A DNA stretch of 64,000 nt. It comes from Straminergon stramineum (lineage: Eukaryota > Streptophyta > Bryopsida > Hypnales > Calliergonaceae). The first letter of the stretch is position 1. Every line of letters starts with the position of its first letter. The translations under genes and the position numbers were made by a program. The notes below the pieces were generated by a model. It worked only from the letters and a program-made list of their open reading frames with translations. It was not told where the DNA came from and did no database searches. Below are positions 11,851-22,271 of this stretch, piece after piece. The stretch covers positions 5,027,001 to 5,091,000 of the forward strand of contig OY987272.1 of the NCBI GenBank assembly GCA_963920665.1. The letters are read 5' to 3'.

Positions 11851-14800
11851 ATGAAAGTAACAATTATTATGTACAACGTATAGGGGCTTAACGACCTCCT
11901 GAAGTTAGATAAAGTAAGGAATTACTATAGACCGCAACTGCGAGGCATTGAAGTCCTCTGTCTGCAGGAGCACCACCTTCGAGGAGCCAAATTAGAGGGG
12001 TTGAAGCGACACTTTTGGCCGCAGGCATCCTTTTTTGGGAGAGAAGCAGCAATCGGGTTCGGGCATGGTCCAGGGGACGTCGGAGCAGGCACAGGAGGAA
12101 TATGCATGTGGGTGGCGCCGCAGCTCTCCCATTTGATCTCCAGCTCTGGGCACTCGTTATGTGGCCGAGCCCAGTGGGTACGGCTTAGTGGCCTTCCAGG
12201 AGGAGATGTATCAATCCTCAACGTATATGCCTCCAACAGTGCACGGGTGAGAAGCGAGCTTTGGGAGACCCTTCTCAATTTGCTAGATCGAGACTATCCA
12301 TGGCTGTTGTGCGGCGATTGGAACTTCGTTGAGCGCCAGGAGGATAAATCAAATCTCAATGGTCGTATCATCTCGGTAGGGGAAAGCAGAGTCTTCACAC
12401 TACTCACACTCGCGCTTGGGGTTGTTGATCAATTTCCATCAACGGGGAGACTCAGATTCTCCTGGGACAATAGAAGATGCAGCACACTAAGATCCCTAGC
12501 ACGGCTCGATCGGTGTTACGCCTTTCAGCATCAAGGAGCTGGTCCTTCCCTAGTAACAGAATATGCCATCCGCGGGGATTGTGGTTTCGCCGACCATTTG
12601 CCAGTCTTGCATACCGTCCAGCTTCTCCCTGTTGCCCCGAAGAAATCAGTCTACTCGATGAGCAGCGTCTACTTGAGTGACCATGCGGTGAAGAAGGGCA
12701 TTTCCCGAATCTGGGGACAAAATCCATAGCTCGGATTCACAGGGAAGCTCAGGCGAGTGACCAAATTTTATAAGAACTTTTGTATTAAAAGAGCTGCAGA
12801 GAGGAAGATTAACGAAACATCCTTAAGAGAGAAGTTCGCAGCTACGCAAGAAGCCCTCCACAACGATCCGCTCAACCCCGACATTCAGGAGAATCTCGCC
12901 ACTTTCCTAGAGCAAATCTCGTCCTTTGAAAAATACTCAATGGAGGGGCAGCGTGTTAGGAGTAGAGTCAAATGGCTGAAGGTGGGAGACTCCTGCACGA
13001 AAGAATTTTTCAGGGCAGCTAAGCCTCATACTGGAGCATCCTGCATTGCAGAGCTGGAAGACGCCGAGGGCACCTCCTGATCAGAACAGGGCAGCCTGGA
13101 AGGCATATGCTCTGCCTTCTACAGTAGGCTTTTTGCTAACCCAACCCGAACAGAGGCGCAGGAAGTAGCAACAGTACAATCGCTAGAAGCTGTAACAGAT
13201 AGACTGTCAATGGCCATGAAGACATCGTTGAGCAGACCAATCGAAATGGAAGAGCTCGACCTCGCATTACAAGGACTGGGCTCCGGTAAAGCTCCTGGCC
13301 CTGACGGGGTCTCCACGGATTTTTACAAATCTTACTGGGACTTAATAAAGGCAGACTATCTCACGATGGTGACTCAAGCTACAGGAGCTCAACGCCTTCC
13401 CCCAGGAGTCACTAAGGGCCTCATCTTGTTGATTCATTAGAGCGGGCCCAGAAGCAAGTTATCGAACTGGCGACCGATCACATTATTAAACGTCACCTAC
13501 AAGATATTCGCCAAAGTCCTTCAGTTGCGGCTCCAATCGATTCTGATGGAAATCATTGACCAAGACCAATCGGCCTTCCTACCTTTGCGATTTATTTTGG
13601 ACAACATACTATTGACCCACGAAACAATAGCCTGGGCGGAACATTCAAGTCAGCCCCTAGTTTTCTTGAAGCTGGACTTTTCAAAGGCTTTTGACACAGT
13701 GGACTGGTCTTTTCTTTCCAAAGCCATGACGGCATTTGGCATCCCCTCTTTTTTTATCACTATGACTGAAATGCTTTTTTGTGACGCCCAAGCCTCAGTC
13801 AAGGTCAATGGTTCACAGTCCCCGCAATTTGAGATCAGGAGGGGCGTAAGGCAAGGCTATCCCTTAGCCCCTTACCTATTTCTAATTGTGGCGGAGGTTC
13901 TCAATGCTGGAATAAAGAAAGAGGTAGCAAGTGGAGTCATAAAAGGAATTAGCCTTCCTGGGGGTGATAGACAGCAAGTTATAGCATAGTTTGCCGATGA
14001 CACCTCACTCACGCTCTTGGGTGAAGAGCTTTCAGTCCTTGCGGCGGTAGCACTCCTTGAGCAATTTTGCTCAGCCTCTGGCCTCGTCTTGAACTGGACC
14101 AAATCAATGGGTTACTGGTATTCCAAAACGCAGCTTGCACGACCACCGTGGACACAGCAGCTCAGCATCACATGGGCGGAAAGGGGAAACATCAGTAAAC
14201 TCCTCGGGACTCCCTTTAGTCTAGACATGACTGTAGCTTCAGCAGACAAATTCCTTCATGATAGGATCCAGCAATCTCTCCAATACTGGTGCACAGCCCA
14301 AGTCAACTACACTGGCCGGGGAGTGATTGTGAACAGTGTGTTATTATCCTCTACCCTCTACTTTATCTCACTTTGGAGGGGCACTCAGGCAGGTATCAAA
14401 CAGGTGGGCTCAGTCACACAAAACTTCATGTGGTCCGGCTCTCTCCATCGAGCTCGCGCGAAAGTCTCATAGATCCAATGCTGCCAAATCAAGGACGAAG
14501 GGGGAATTAACATGATCAACATACAGGACGCATTCACAGCCCTAATGGTCAAATGGATTCTCAAAGCCTGTGAACCAGGAACTTCCAACCTTCATTTCCT
14601 ACTTAGACACAGACTTGCCCACTTCCAACCCTACACTGGAGGACGTTGGGCAGCAAGCTTAGAATTCTTTACTTTGCCACACTTTCAAGCACACAAGGGT
14701 TCATCGATTTGGAACAGGGTTGGTACTGCCTGGCGAAAGCTTCGGCGTGAAATTCTTCCAGTACGGCCCATAATGCCAGAGGAGGTTGGGGCAGAATCAT

Positions 14801-16155
14801 TTTGGTGGTCTCCCTTTCTACCCCTCATTGGCCCCGGATTCTCTAAATCAAGGGCAACCCAACTCCATCGCAATGGTTTGAGGCAGATCAGAGAAGCCCA
14901 AACTGATGGACGGTTATTAACTACTCCAGAGGCAGGTACAAAATTCGGCTTGCAACCACAAGAATTCGGGGCCTGGCAGGCAGTCACCTTTGCGATCAAG
15001 GCGCAATGGAACAGACTCCTCACTCCTGATCTTCCATGCGCAGGAGAAAACGAATGGGTCGGATGGTACCCCTGCCCCGGAGATCCTCTGCCGCAAACTA
15101 TTATCCTTCTCTTGATTGGAAGCACCATCCCGATCAGCCCCCCAGCCTCTGTTTGGCCCTCCCACTGGATCGGGCAGAGATTCACAGTCCTTCAAACGAC
15201 AGGAATACTGCAAATCAATAAGGTGGGAGAAGAAAGTGAGCAAGGCCAGTTGTCTACTGGAACTTTCCATCGGGTTAGAGTGATGACAGCACATCGAGGC
15301 CCCGAAAAGACTTCGGTGTACTTCTTTTACGGCAGGATCGATCGGCTTGGATGGGACCCTGGGAAGTTTGAGTGGAGGGACGATGGCCTGAGCGTTTCTC
15401 TCATGGGTTTCACAGCCCAAATGGGGCGCAAAATGTTGAAGAAGCGTCACCAGGTTCCTAATCCAGTTGAGAAGAAGTGGGGAGGCGCCCTTCCAGGGGA
15501 TTTTCGTTTGAGATGGAAGACCGTGTGGCCCTCAGAGCGTTCCAGAAAAGAGGCAGGGCTACTTTGGCTCATCTGGCACAAGGCAGTAGCAGTGAATCAT
15601 TGGAGAGGAAGAATCAACAACGAAATTGACACCCGTTGCCCAATCTGCCCCAGACGCTCGGAAGAGACCATCCTTCATCGCTTTTGGGAGTGTTATTCAG
15701 CTCAACTTGCTTGGCAATGGGCCATCCACATTCTGAATGGGCTCTTAGTCGGAAAGACAGCCAAAGGCCCTTGGAGACCACTCACGTGGCGCCAAGGAAT
15801 CTTTTCTGTTGGCATCCCGCGGAAGTTCAACTCAGTCAAAAGAATATGGATGGAGGCTCGCACCACAGTTTTGTGGACTCTTTGGATTCAAAGGAACGAC
15901 AAAGTGTTCAATGACGTGGAGTGGTCCCCGGCCCGATTGCTCCAGCACATTTGGCGAGGACTCATCGACTACGGCAGGGCCGAATGGGCATTCGTCACCA
16001 ACAAACAGAAGAACCAGCTCACCCCCAACAACAAGCTGCTCGATGCATTCATCAAGCGGAGGTGCAAATTTGACTTTTTTGCCACTATGTTTGCTGGTCA
16101 GCCCTGTTGGTCGAGCTCCGGGCCTAGTGACAGCTTCGTCTTCCAACCGCCGTGA
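11851..16155 (+). pseudogene. LINE ORF2: endonuclease-reverse transcriptase with six in-frame stops
   Basis: One uninterrupted register of 1434 codons runs from ATG 11851 to TGA 16153-16155. It is broken only by stops at 11881 (TAG), 12727 (TAG), 13078 (TGA), 13438 (TAG), 13987 (TAG) and 14470 (TAG); there is no frameshift. The N-terminal third is an exonuclease-endonuclease-phosphatase domain (CLQEHH, LCGDWNF, LARLDRCY, FADHLPV). The RT domain shows GKAPGPDGV, NWRPITLLN, LKLDFSKAFDTVDW, RGVRQGYPLAPYLF and the catalytic FADD (residues ~714-717) directly after the fifth stop. A zf-RVT finger (RCPICPR..HRFWEC) lies near residue 1262. Stops next to conserved residues suggest TGG or CAG codons changed to TAG. 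Confidence 0.93.
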
Positions 16156-16376
16156 ACTCCTGCCCCGACGTGACCGGGGTTGCTTTCCTCTGCCGGCCGC
16201 AAGCGGCCTCAAGGCCCCTCCCTGTGCTGCATTCCTTGCTCTCCCCTTCCTTCATCGGGTCTTTTGTCCGGTCGGTGTCAGTCCGTGTCCTCCCCACCAA
16301 GCCACTTGTAGCTGGTGGCTTTGTATTTCAACCCTTGCAATGAAATTCCGTTTCATTTGTTTCAAAAAAAAAAAAA

Positions 16377-16390
16377 GAAGTGAAGAGTGC
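16377..16390 (+). repeat. LINE target-site duplication, 3' copy
   Basis: GAAGTGAAGAGTGC directly follows the terminal A run and matches 9432-9445 at all 14 positions. Confidence 0.92.
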
Positions 16391-17129
16391 CTGGGTCGCT
16401 ATTTATGGTTGTAAACTGCACCATTAATCAATTTGCATGTGTTGTTGAAAAGAGCACAATAGTTTCAAAATAGTTTAACAACTTCCACAATGTGTTCACA
16501 AAAGTTACAAAATACGTGAATAGGGTGTCTTGAGTGCATGGCAATATAACAAATTTTCATATCTTTTTTCTATGTATTGCAAGCCCCACTTTCATTTACA
16601 TTTACCTATCCTTTGACAATGTAATTTCAAATTACCTGTTTACAATTTAACAACACATTTATGTTTGCTGAACGACACAGAATAGTAGGCCTAAAACACT
16701 GTCCATGGTCCTAAAATCACACATATGTTGTCACAATAACCTTCTTCCTAAAATGTGGTCCATTTCAAGAACCACCCACACTGTTTATGGACCTTTTTTA
16801 GGGTCAATTCTTAATGCCCGCTCCATTTCAGGACCTTCTACTGTAAAGCATTTGCTCACCAGCTTGCAAAACAAACTCAACACCCTCTTTGGGTGCATCT
16901 GGGCTGATTTTCTTCACCATGACAAGCATGCCACATGAAAAGAAAAGATTGGCCATGTTGAAATTTGAAGAGGGCATTGTCAAGTAGTGTTGGCATTCAA
17001 TTTTGGCCCCATCTTCGAGGTACTGACCCCCCAACCAGCCCCTAATTGGCCTTAGTATCATTTAGAATTGAATTCAATGTCTTTCAAATAATACTTAAAA
17101 TCATTCATTTTGAATTTGAGTTTTCCAGT
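16391..17129. other. AT-rich intergenic DNA, no feature supported
   Basis: No convincing coding frame, RNA gene or terminal repeats seen. This is the pre-insertion flank of the LINE. Confidence 0.5.
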
Positions 17130-18269
17130 GAGAAGAGAAGCTCATTATATACACATGTGGTGGTAGGAGATAGGACAATCAATGTGGGATATGTAAATTA
17201 GAATTAAGGCAAACCAACCCATGACAACCCAACTCTCTAATGTAGACATCTACAAAACGACCTATTATAGTTTTCTATCAATCCATGGGAGATTTTATCT
17301 AATTAATGACATTAGGACTTCATTACGTGGGTTAATGGCCAAAATCAATGCTTTGCATGATGGCAATGGAATTATTAGAGACTAATTTAGGAACTTCCAC
17401 CTTTCTAGAGTAAAGTCATTTTAAGAACTAATGTTTTTATTCCATAATGTCATGTCTATGTTAGAAAATGTTGCAACTACATTAGGAAATATTGTGATTG
17501 CTTTAAATGATTTGATGACCATATAGGCACTCTTTTTGATGGTTTTGGGGTAGTCTTCAAATTGTTTTGAACCATTTGGGCTACAAACTTCAAAAATTCT
17601 TAACAAATTCATACTTTGTCAGAAAAAATGAAATTTCAAATGCTCTCTCCATTTCTCATGTTTGTATTTCTATGGAAAAAAAATTTCAAAAGTGTCAACA
17701 TGGCAAATAGTCAATCTACATGTGATAGGCTAGTTTACCTTAGTAGGAGCTTCAACTACTCATAGATAAGTCAAAAGTTGGAATTGTGTTTGAAGTAAAG
17801 TTTTAGACCTCATTTAGGCATAGTAGAATAAAAAATTTCATTAAAATTTGAACTACTTAAAATTGATAAATCAAGTTAAATTTCATCTCCAAAAATCCTT
17901 TTGAGATTTTGAGCCTCCAATCAAAAGTTATGCACAAATTTAAGACATGGGTTGGAAGGGATTTTTTTTGACATTTTCAAACAACCTCTTTGAGTTTTGT
18001 GCACAACTTTTGATTGGAGGCTCAAAATCTCAAACGGATTTTTGGAGATGAAATTTAACTTGATTTAACAACTTTTCATACTTCATAGTTATAAAGAAAT
18101 TTTTTATTCTACTATGCCGAAATGAGGTCTAAAATTTTACTTCAAACACAATTCCAACTTTTGACTTATCTATGAGTGGTCGAAGCTCCTACTAATTCTA
18201 ATTTATCTATCCCACATTGGTTGTCCTATCTCCTACTACCCCATGAATATATAATGAGTTTCCTTTTCC
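17130..18269. mobile_element. Foldback (long inverted-repeat) element, interrupted by a nested MITE
   Basis: Two long arms are inverted copies of each other around a centre near 17970. Left-arm phrases such as AAGTCAAAAGTTGGAATTGTG and GAGCCTCCAATCAAAAGTT reappear reverse-complemented in the right arm (about 18150 and 18015). The outer ends also pair: CTCATTATATAC at 17141 with ATATATAATGAG at 18247. After removing the nested insert at 17207-17740 the element would be about 606 bp. A second, truncated copy is at 20009-20386. Transcripts could fold into a long hairpin, so small-RNA production is plausible but not shown. Confidence 0.8.
17207..17740. mobile_element. MITE nested in the left arm of the foldback element
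   Basis: The right arm of the host foldback reads continuously through AAATTAGAATTAGTAGGAGC (reverse complement at about 18189-18208). The left arm is split at exactly that place by 534 bp. The insert begins AGGCAAACCAACCC and ends GGCTAGTTTACCT, imperfect inverted ends, and is flanked by TA (or TTA) on both sides. No coding frame is seen. The superfamily is uncertain: TA suggests Tc1/mariner and TTA would suggest Harbinger. Confidence 0.72.
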
Positions 18270-18295
18270 AATTGATTATTCTAGCAAGATTTTAA

Positions 18296-18529
18296 ACCCG
18301 GGAATGATGTGGCGGATGTTTTTAGTCCAATAAATGACAAGGAATCCTCTTATGTTGAATAGAAGTGCAACTATTCATCTTCAAAATTAGAAGTGGAAAG
18401 GGGAGATGTTCTATAGTATTTCAACTCCCAATGAATATATTTGGTATTTTTAAAGTAGATGATGTCACACGGTTCCAAAAGGGATGATTTTCACAATCAC
18501 TAGTTCATCATTTAAGGGTTAAGAAAAGA
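18296..18529. mobile_element. Short TA-flanked MITE (about 234 bp), copy A
   Basis: Shares CAACTATTCATCTT, CCAATGAATAT, AGATGATGTCAC and CCAAAAGGGA with 26946-27175 in the same order. Right end is TTTAAGGGT|TA; the left end is degenerate (TA|AACCCGGG). It abuts the foldback element. Confidence 0.6.
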
Positions 18530-18531
18530 AA

Positions 18532-19101
18532 CTACCCTTCCATTACATGCCCCACTTGGCGCTCCTTTCTAGCATGTCTGCTATGGGGCACAAGAGGAGC
18601 AGTGATGCCAAGTACTTCAAAACTGCATGCCAGACCTCCACTTGGCGCCCCTCTCTAGAGTGCTTGAGGTGGGGATGCTCTTAGGTTTCACTTCAAGCTT
18701 TTTTTTGCTACCTCCCTTGGTGTTGCTCCATTGCCACCTACTTGCAACTTCCATCTAGTCCTTGCCATTGTTCAATTGTTAAGACTTCTTTTGTTATTAG
18801 CCTCATACTTTGTTGGCTTGATGGTTCTCCAATTTGGTTGTGGATTGTTATAGAAAGCTTGCTTGCTGTCATATTATTTTCTTGCATATGTGTTCATTCT
18901 CTCGCTCAAGAGGATTGATGAGTAGCATGTTGTGTGAGGTGAGACACATGTGTTGACTATGTTTTTGTTTGTGTTGCGCTTGTTGGACAAACCATATTTT
19001 GAGATTGAATCCAATCATTGGGTTTCTAAAGTTTTTGGAGAGCATCTATAATTTTTGGTAATAAAATTTTAGACTCTTGTTTTTGAAGCTTGTACAAGAG
19101 T
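18532..19101. other. Intergenic, only a short internal repeat seen
   Basis: The phrase CCACTTGGCGC followed by CTCT/CTTTCTAG occurs twice (about 18551 and 18638), suggesting a small local duplication. No gene is supported. Confidence 0.45.
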
Positions 19102-19110
19102 GTGTTTAAC

Positions 19111-19447
19111 ACGGGGGGGGGGTCACACCTCCTTACGTTTGGTAACCACGTGCGATAATGGGGTATTTAATGTGGGGGTATTTATCTTCATACAAGTATT
19201 TTTTTCCTCCCTATTTTTAGATAAAAAATTGCTTTGACATATTTTTCAGCACCCTATTTTTATTTGTAATTGGTTAGAGAGATTTTTTCCCTCCCTATTT
19301 TTATAAATAATCATGTAGAAGACATATTTCCAAATGCTATAGTAGATCTATCAAAAATATAAATTTTATCTTGAATGAATTAAAGTGACCCTATTTTTTT
19401 ATCTCACATAGTTTTTTAAAATTCCAATAGTCTCCCCTCCCCCCGAG
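19111..19447. mobile_element. Probable MITE with G/C-run termini and 9-bp target duplication
   Basis: GTGTTTAAC occurs in direct orientation at 19102-19110 and 19448-19456. The 337 bp between them start ACGGGGGGGGG and end CCTCCCCCCGAG, which are roughly inverted. A 9-bp duplication would suit a Mutator-like element. The termini are low complexity, so the call is tentative. Confidence 0.5.
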
Positions 19448-19607
19448 GTGTTTAACGAGCAACCTATTTTTTGAGTGATACATAAATTGTGTTTAAGCTT
19501 TAATTCTTGGCATCTTGGATAGAGGAGAGAAGCGCGGTGTTGTTTGAGCTACAAATGGTGAATACCATAGAATACACAGTTCAATGTTAGGTGCTATTTT
19601 TCTTATA

Positions 19608-19860
19608 CACTACAAAAAGAAATGTCCAAAACTTTGAACCAACATGATAATCAACTCACATATGTTGGTTAGGACATTTTGGTTTGGATAATAATCAACC
19701 CTTCTTTGTTGATTTTATTTCTTGTTGTGGTCAAATTATTATTAATAAAAAATTTATCAAGTAGAATGCCACATAGGCAAAATTCACCACATCAACAACC
19801 CCACCACATGGGAAGGATTGCCATGTTGGCACATATTGTACCTATAGGGTACAATTGGCA
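19608..19860 (+). mobile_element. CACTA (En/Spm) element 5' terminus
   Basis: CACTACAAAAAGAAATGTCC matches the usual CACTA-superfamily end. It is followed by subterminal inverted motifs: TGTCC..AACCAACAT at about 19621-19647, and ATGTTGGTT..GGACA at about 19658-19676. I found no matching 3' end (TTTTTGTAGTG type) in the window, so the element is probably truncated or rearranged. Confidence 0.6.
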
Positions 19861-20008
19861 CATTGATGCCAAATAATTAATTAAAATTTCAAAAGTACAA
19901 TTTACACTTTTAAATTGAATTTTAAAACAATCAGCCTATATTCTAAATAATTCATTATATTTAGCAAGTGATCCTTTGAATGCTACCTACATGGATGTTC
20001 ATTTAGAT

Positions 20009-20386
20009 GGGAAGAGAAGCTCTTTATACAAGTGGAGTGGTAGGAAGTAAGACAACCCATGTGGGATATATAAATTAAGATTAGTCGGAGTTCAATTGCT
20101 TATAGTTAAATTTAAAGTAGGAATTGTGGTTAAAGTAGAATTTCAAACTTCATTTAGGCAATGTGGAATAATTTTCTTCTAGAAAACTTTAATTCAATTA
20201 ATGTGCAAAATCAAAATAAATTTTACTTCCAAAAATCCAATTAAGATTTTGAGACTCTAATCAAAAGTTATGGACAAATCTCAAAGAAGGGTTGGAAGGG
20301 ATATTTTCTTTGACAATTTCAAACATCCTCTTTGAAATTTGTCCATAACTTATGATTGGATTCTCAAAGTCTGAAATGGATTTTTG
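20009..20386. mobile_element. Second, truncated copy of the foldback element
   Basis: Left-arm sequence GAAGAGAAGCTC, TGTGGGATATATAAATTA, TAGGAATTGTGGTTAAAGTA and the central GGTTGGAAGGGAT match 17130-18269. The right arm stops soon after the centre. This copy has no insert at the place where the first copy carries its nested MITE, independently marking the empty site. It lies between the CACTA end and the CACTA coding remnant. Confidence 0.75.
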
Positions 20387-20451
20387 AACGGATCTCAAAT
20401 GGATTGTTACTGAGTGCAAAGCCATCATAGAGAGCCATGAGGTACTCTAAG

Positions 20452-20934
20452 ATCACTGCATTTGATAACCACTTCTGAGTGGATGATGCAACTAGTGCCC
20501 AATTGCGAAGCTACAACAACGGTGTAGTGTTGGTTTTTGAATTGTCATCAAAGAATGCTTGAGACTTGTCTGTGAACTACATTGGGATGTTCAAAGACAT
20601 ATTGCTGTTAGATTTCGGAGCTCTCAATATCCAAATTATTCTACTATGATGTGATTGGGTGAAGTCATGAGACAATCAAGGTAATGCAACATATACTCAG
20701 TATGACACTAATTTTCTTGTTGTGAACTTTTGCCGTACATTACCTCACATGGACGAACCCTTCATTTATCCCAATCAAGCCACGGAAGGGTTTTTTTCAG
20801 ATGTTGTAGAGAAACTTGGATGGAAAGTTGTGTTATGGAAAGAAGCAAGAGCCAAGAGGGAAGTAGTAGATAGAAATGACACCTTCATCACAACAATGGT
20901 GGAGAGTGCTAGCCTACTTGCTCCTACAATCTAG
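20452..20934 (+). pseudogene. CACTA transposon TNP2-associated DUF4216 fragment
   Basis: A single register runs 161 codons with four internal TGA codons. It contains the DUF4216 pattern found in plant CACTA elements: YIGMFKDILLLDFG, a CDWVK block, FLVVNFCR, then DEPFIYPNQATEGFF and a GWKVVL stretch. Every internal stop is TGA, and three or four sit where Arg would fit, so CGA-to-TGA decay is likely. There is no start codon or neighbouring intact transposase. Confidence 0.7.
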
Positions 20935-22270
20935 ACAATTCTTCCAGAGGTAGTGAATTTTATTAGAGGCAGAGCCATTGAATTGTCTGAGGAAGACCAC
21001 TTGTTAGCTCAGGAATAGTACTAGTTTTGACCTTGGATTCTCAATCATATTGTAGTGTCTCGGGAGTCACTACTTAGTTCAATGACTTCACACGAAGGCG
21101 TGCAATGGGCATTGAAGGTAATTAAGTGCTCTTGAAGCTCAGAATTACTAAAAGTTGTGGAAATTTTCTAAACACCAAGTTTCGAAGGTTCAAATCAAGT
21201 CCAAGAAGACAAGCTCAAGTCTAAGAAGAAATTTAAATCTGATGGTCTAAATGAGCCTTTGGTCTCTGAGCCTGAGGCAAATTTGGCTTGATTTGTGGAT
21301 GTCCCCGATCACATGGACTAAAATTTTGGCTTCATATAAAGATATGGCACCAGAAGTCTTGAGTTATGTGCCCAGTTATGTGGTGTGACCTACTTATATT
21401 TTCACTCAAGTCACTTTTCTATAAGTTTCAAAAGTCAACAAGGTAGGATGCTCTGTTCTATACCATGAATCTAACAAAGTTGAAGGAAAATTTGAAATTG
21501 CTACCCTACATTTTAGTTATAATGTCAAGACTCTTTGTAATGGTACAATTTGTATTTAGTCCTAGTTGCTGACGTAAACTAATGTTTTGTAATGATATGC
21601 TGCACAAGGCTGATTGGAAAATTTTGACTTTAAGATTGTGCTTCATGTAATCACGTGCAGCATGATGTTCCAATAGAGCTTTTGAACTCAATCCAACTGG
21701 CTACTCTACATATGAATAGGCAGCCTCGGTTTGTCCTAGTAACTGATACTTAGAGTTCAATAAAGTTCATGGATGACTCCACTGGTGTCATTTAGCATCA
21801 ATTATCAAATGGCATTCATGTTAACAATAAGGTGTTTTGTCTCCATTGCATTTTTCTTCATGTCCTTGATTTTGCATACTATTTAATCTTGCTAATATCG
21901 TCAATAGATATGTTTCACATTAACTATTATTTTTTTTCTCAAATGTAGTTTGGCTACTCTTTTTCTATTGCAACGATTGTGTTGGCTACTTGGGTAACTT
22001 GCAATGGTAACCTGTCCAAAGATGTCTTCAAGTTTGGATTCTATTTATTAAAATGGCCATCACTAGTTGAGTTGTACTTGTGTTGACAATATTTAATTTG
22101 TAATGATTGTCTTGCAGATGACTCAAAATGAAGCTAGGGGAGGGGTCTAAAGGCTAGTTTCCGATATGGTTCCCCTCATTGGGAATGCATGAGAGATAAT
22201 CAGAGTATTTTTATGTATTTTTGTGAAATCGTAATTACAAGATTTTGCGCTTCTACTACTTTCACTAGCG
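20935..22270. other. Probable CACTA-derived or intergenic DNA, no coding region supported
   Basis: Short frames closed by many stops. No recognisable domain beyond the fragment ending at 20934. It may be decayed internal sequence of the same CACTA element. Confidence 0.4.
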
Positions 22271-22271
22271 C

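Larger units (their letters stand above)
9446..16376 (+). mobile_element. L1-type non-LTR retrotransposon (LINE), near full length
   Basis: The 6.9-kb element has a 5' UTR (9446-9715) with telo-box-like TTAGGGTT phrases, ORF1 (9716-11743), a 107-base spacer, ORF2 (11851-16155), and a 3' UTR ending GCAATGAAATTCCGTTTC then a terminal A run (16364-16376). Perfect 14-bp target-site duplications flank it, so both ends are firm and the 5' end appears not truncated. ORF order, DUF4283-plus-knuckle ORF1 and an endonuclease/RT/zf-RVT ORF2 are typical of plant L1 elements. Short 3'-tail relatives occur at 49.8 and 50.1 kb. ORF2 carries six stops, so this copy cannot move autonomously. Confidence 0.95.

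Noticed and set aside
11851..16155. Stop-codon readthrough or an altered genetic code explaining the TAG-rich ORF2
   Set aside because: Host genes and LINE ORF1 in the same window use normal stops (ORF1 itself ends in TAG), so mutation is the simpler explanation.
20722..20934. Independent small gene starting at ATG 20722
   Set aside because: The same register continues upstream with DUF4216 similarity and internal stops, so this is the tail of a transposon remnant.
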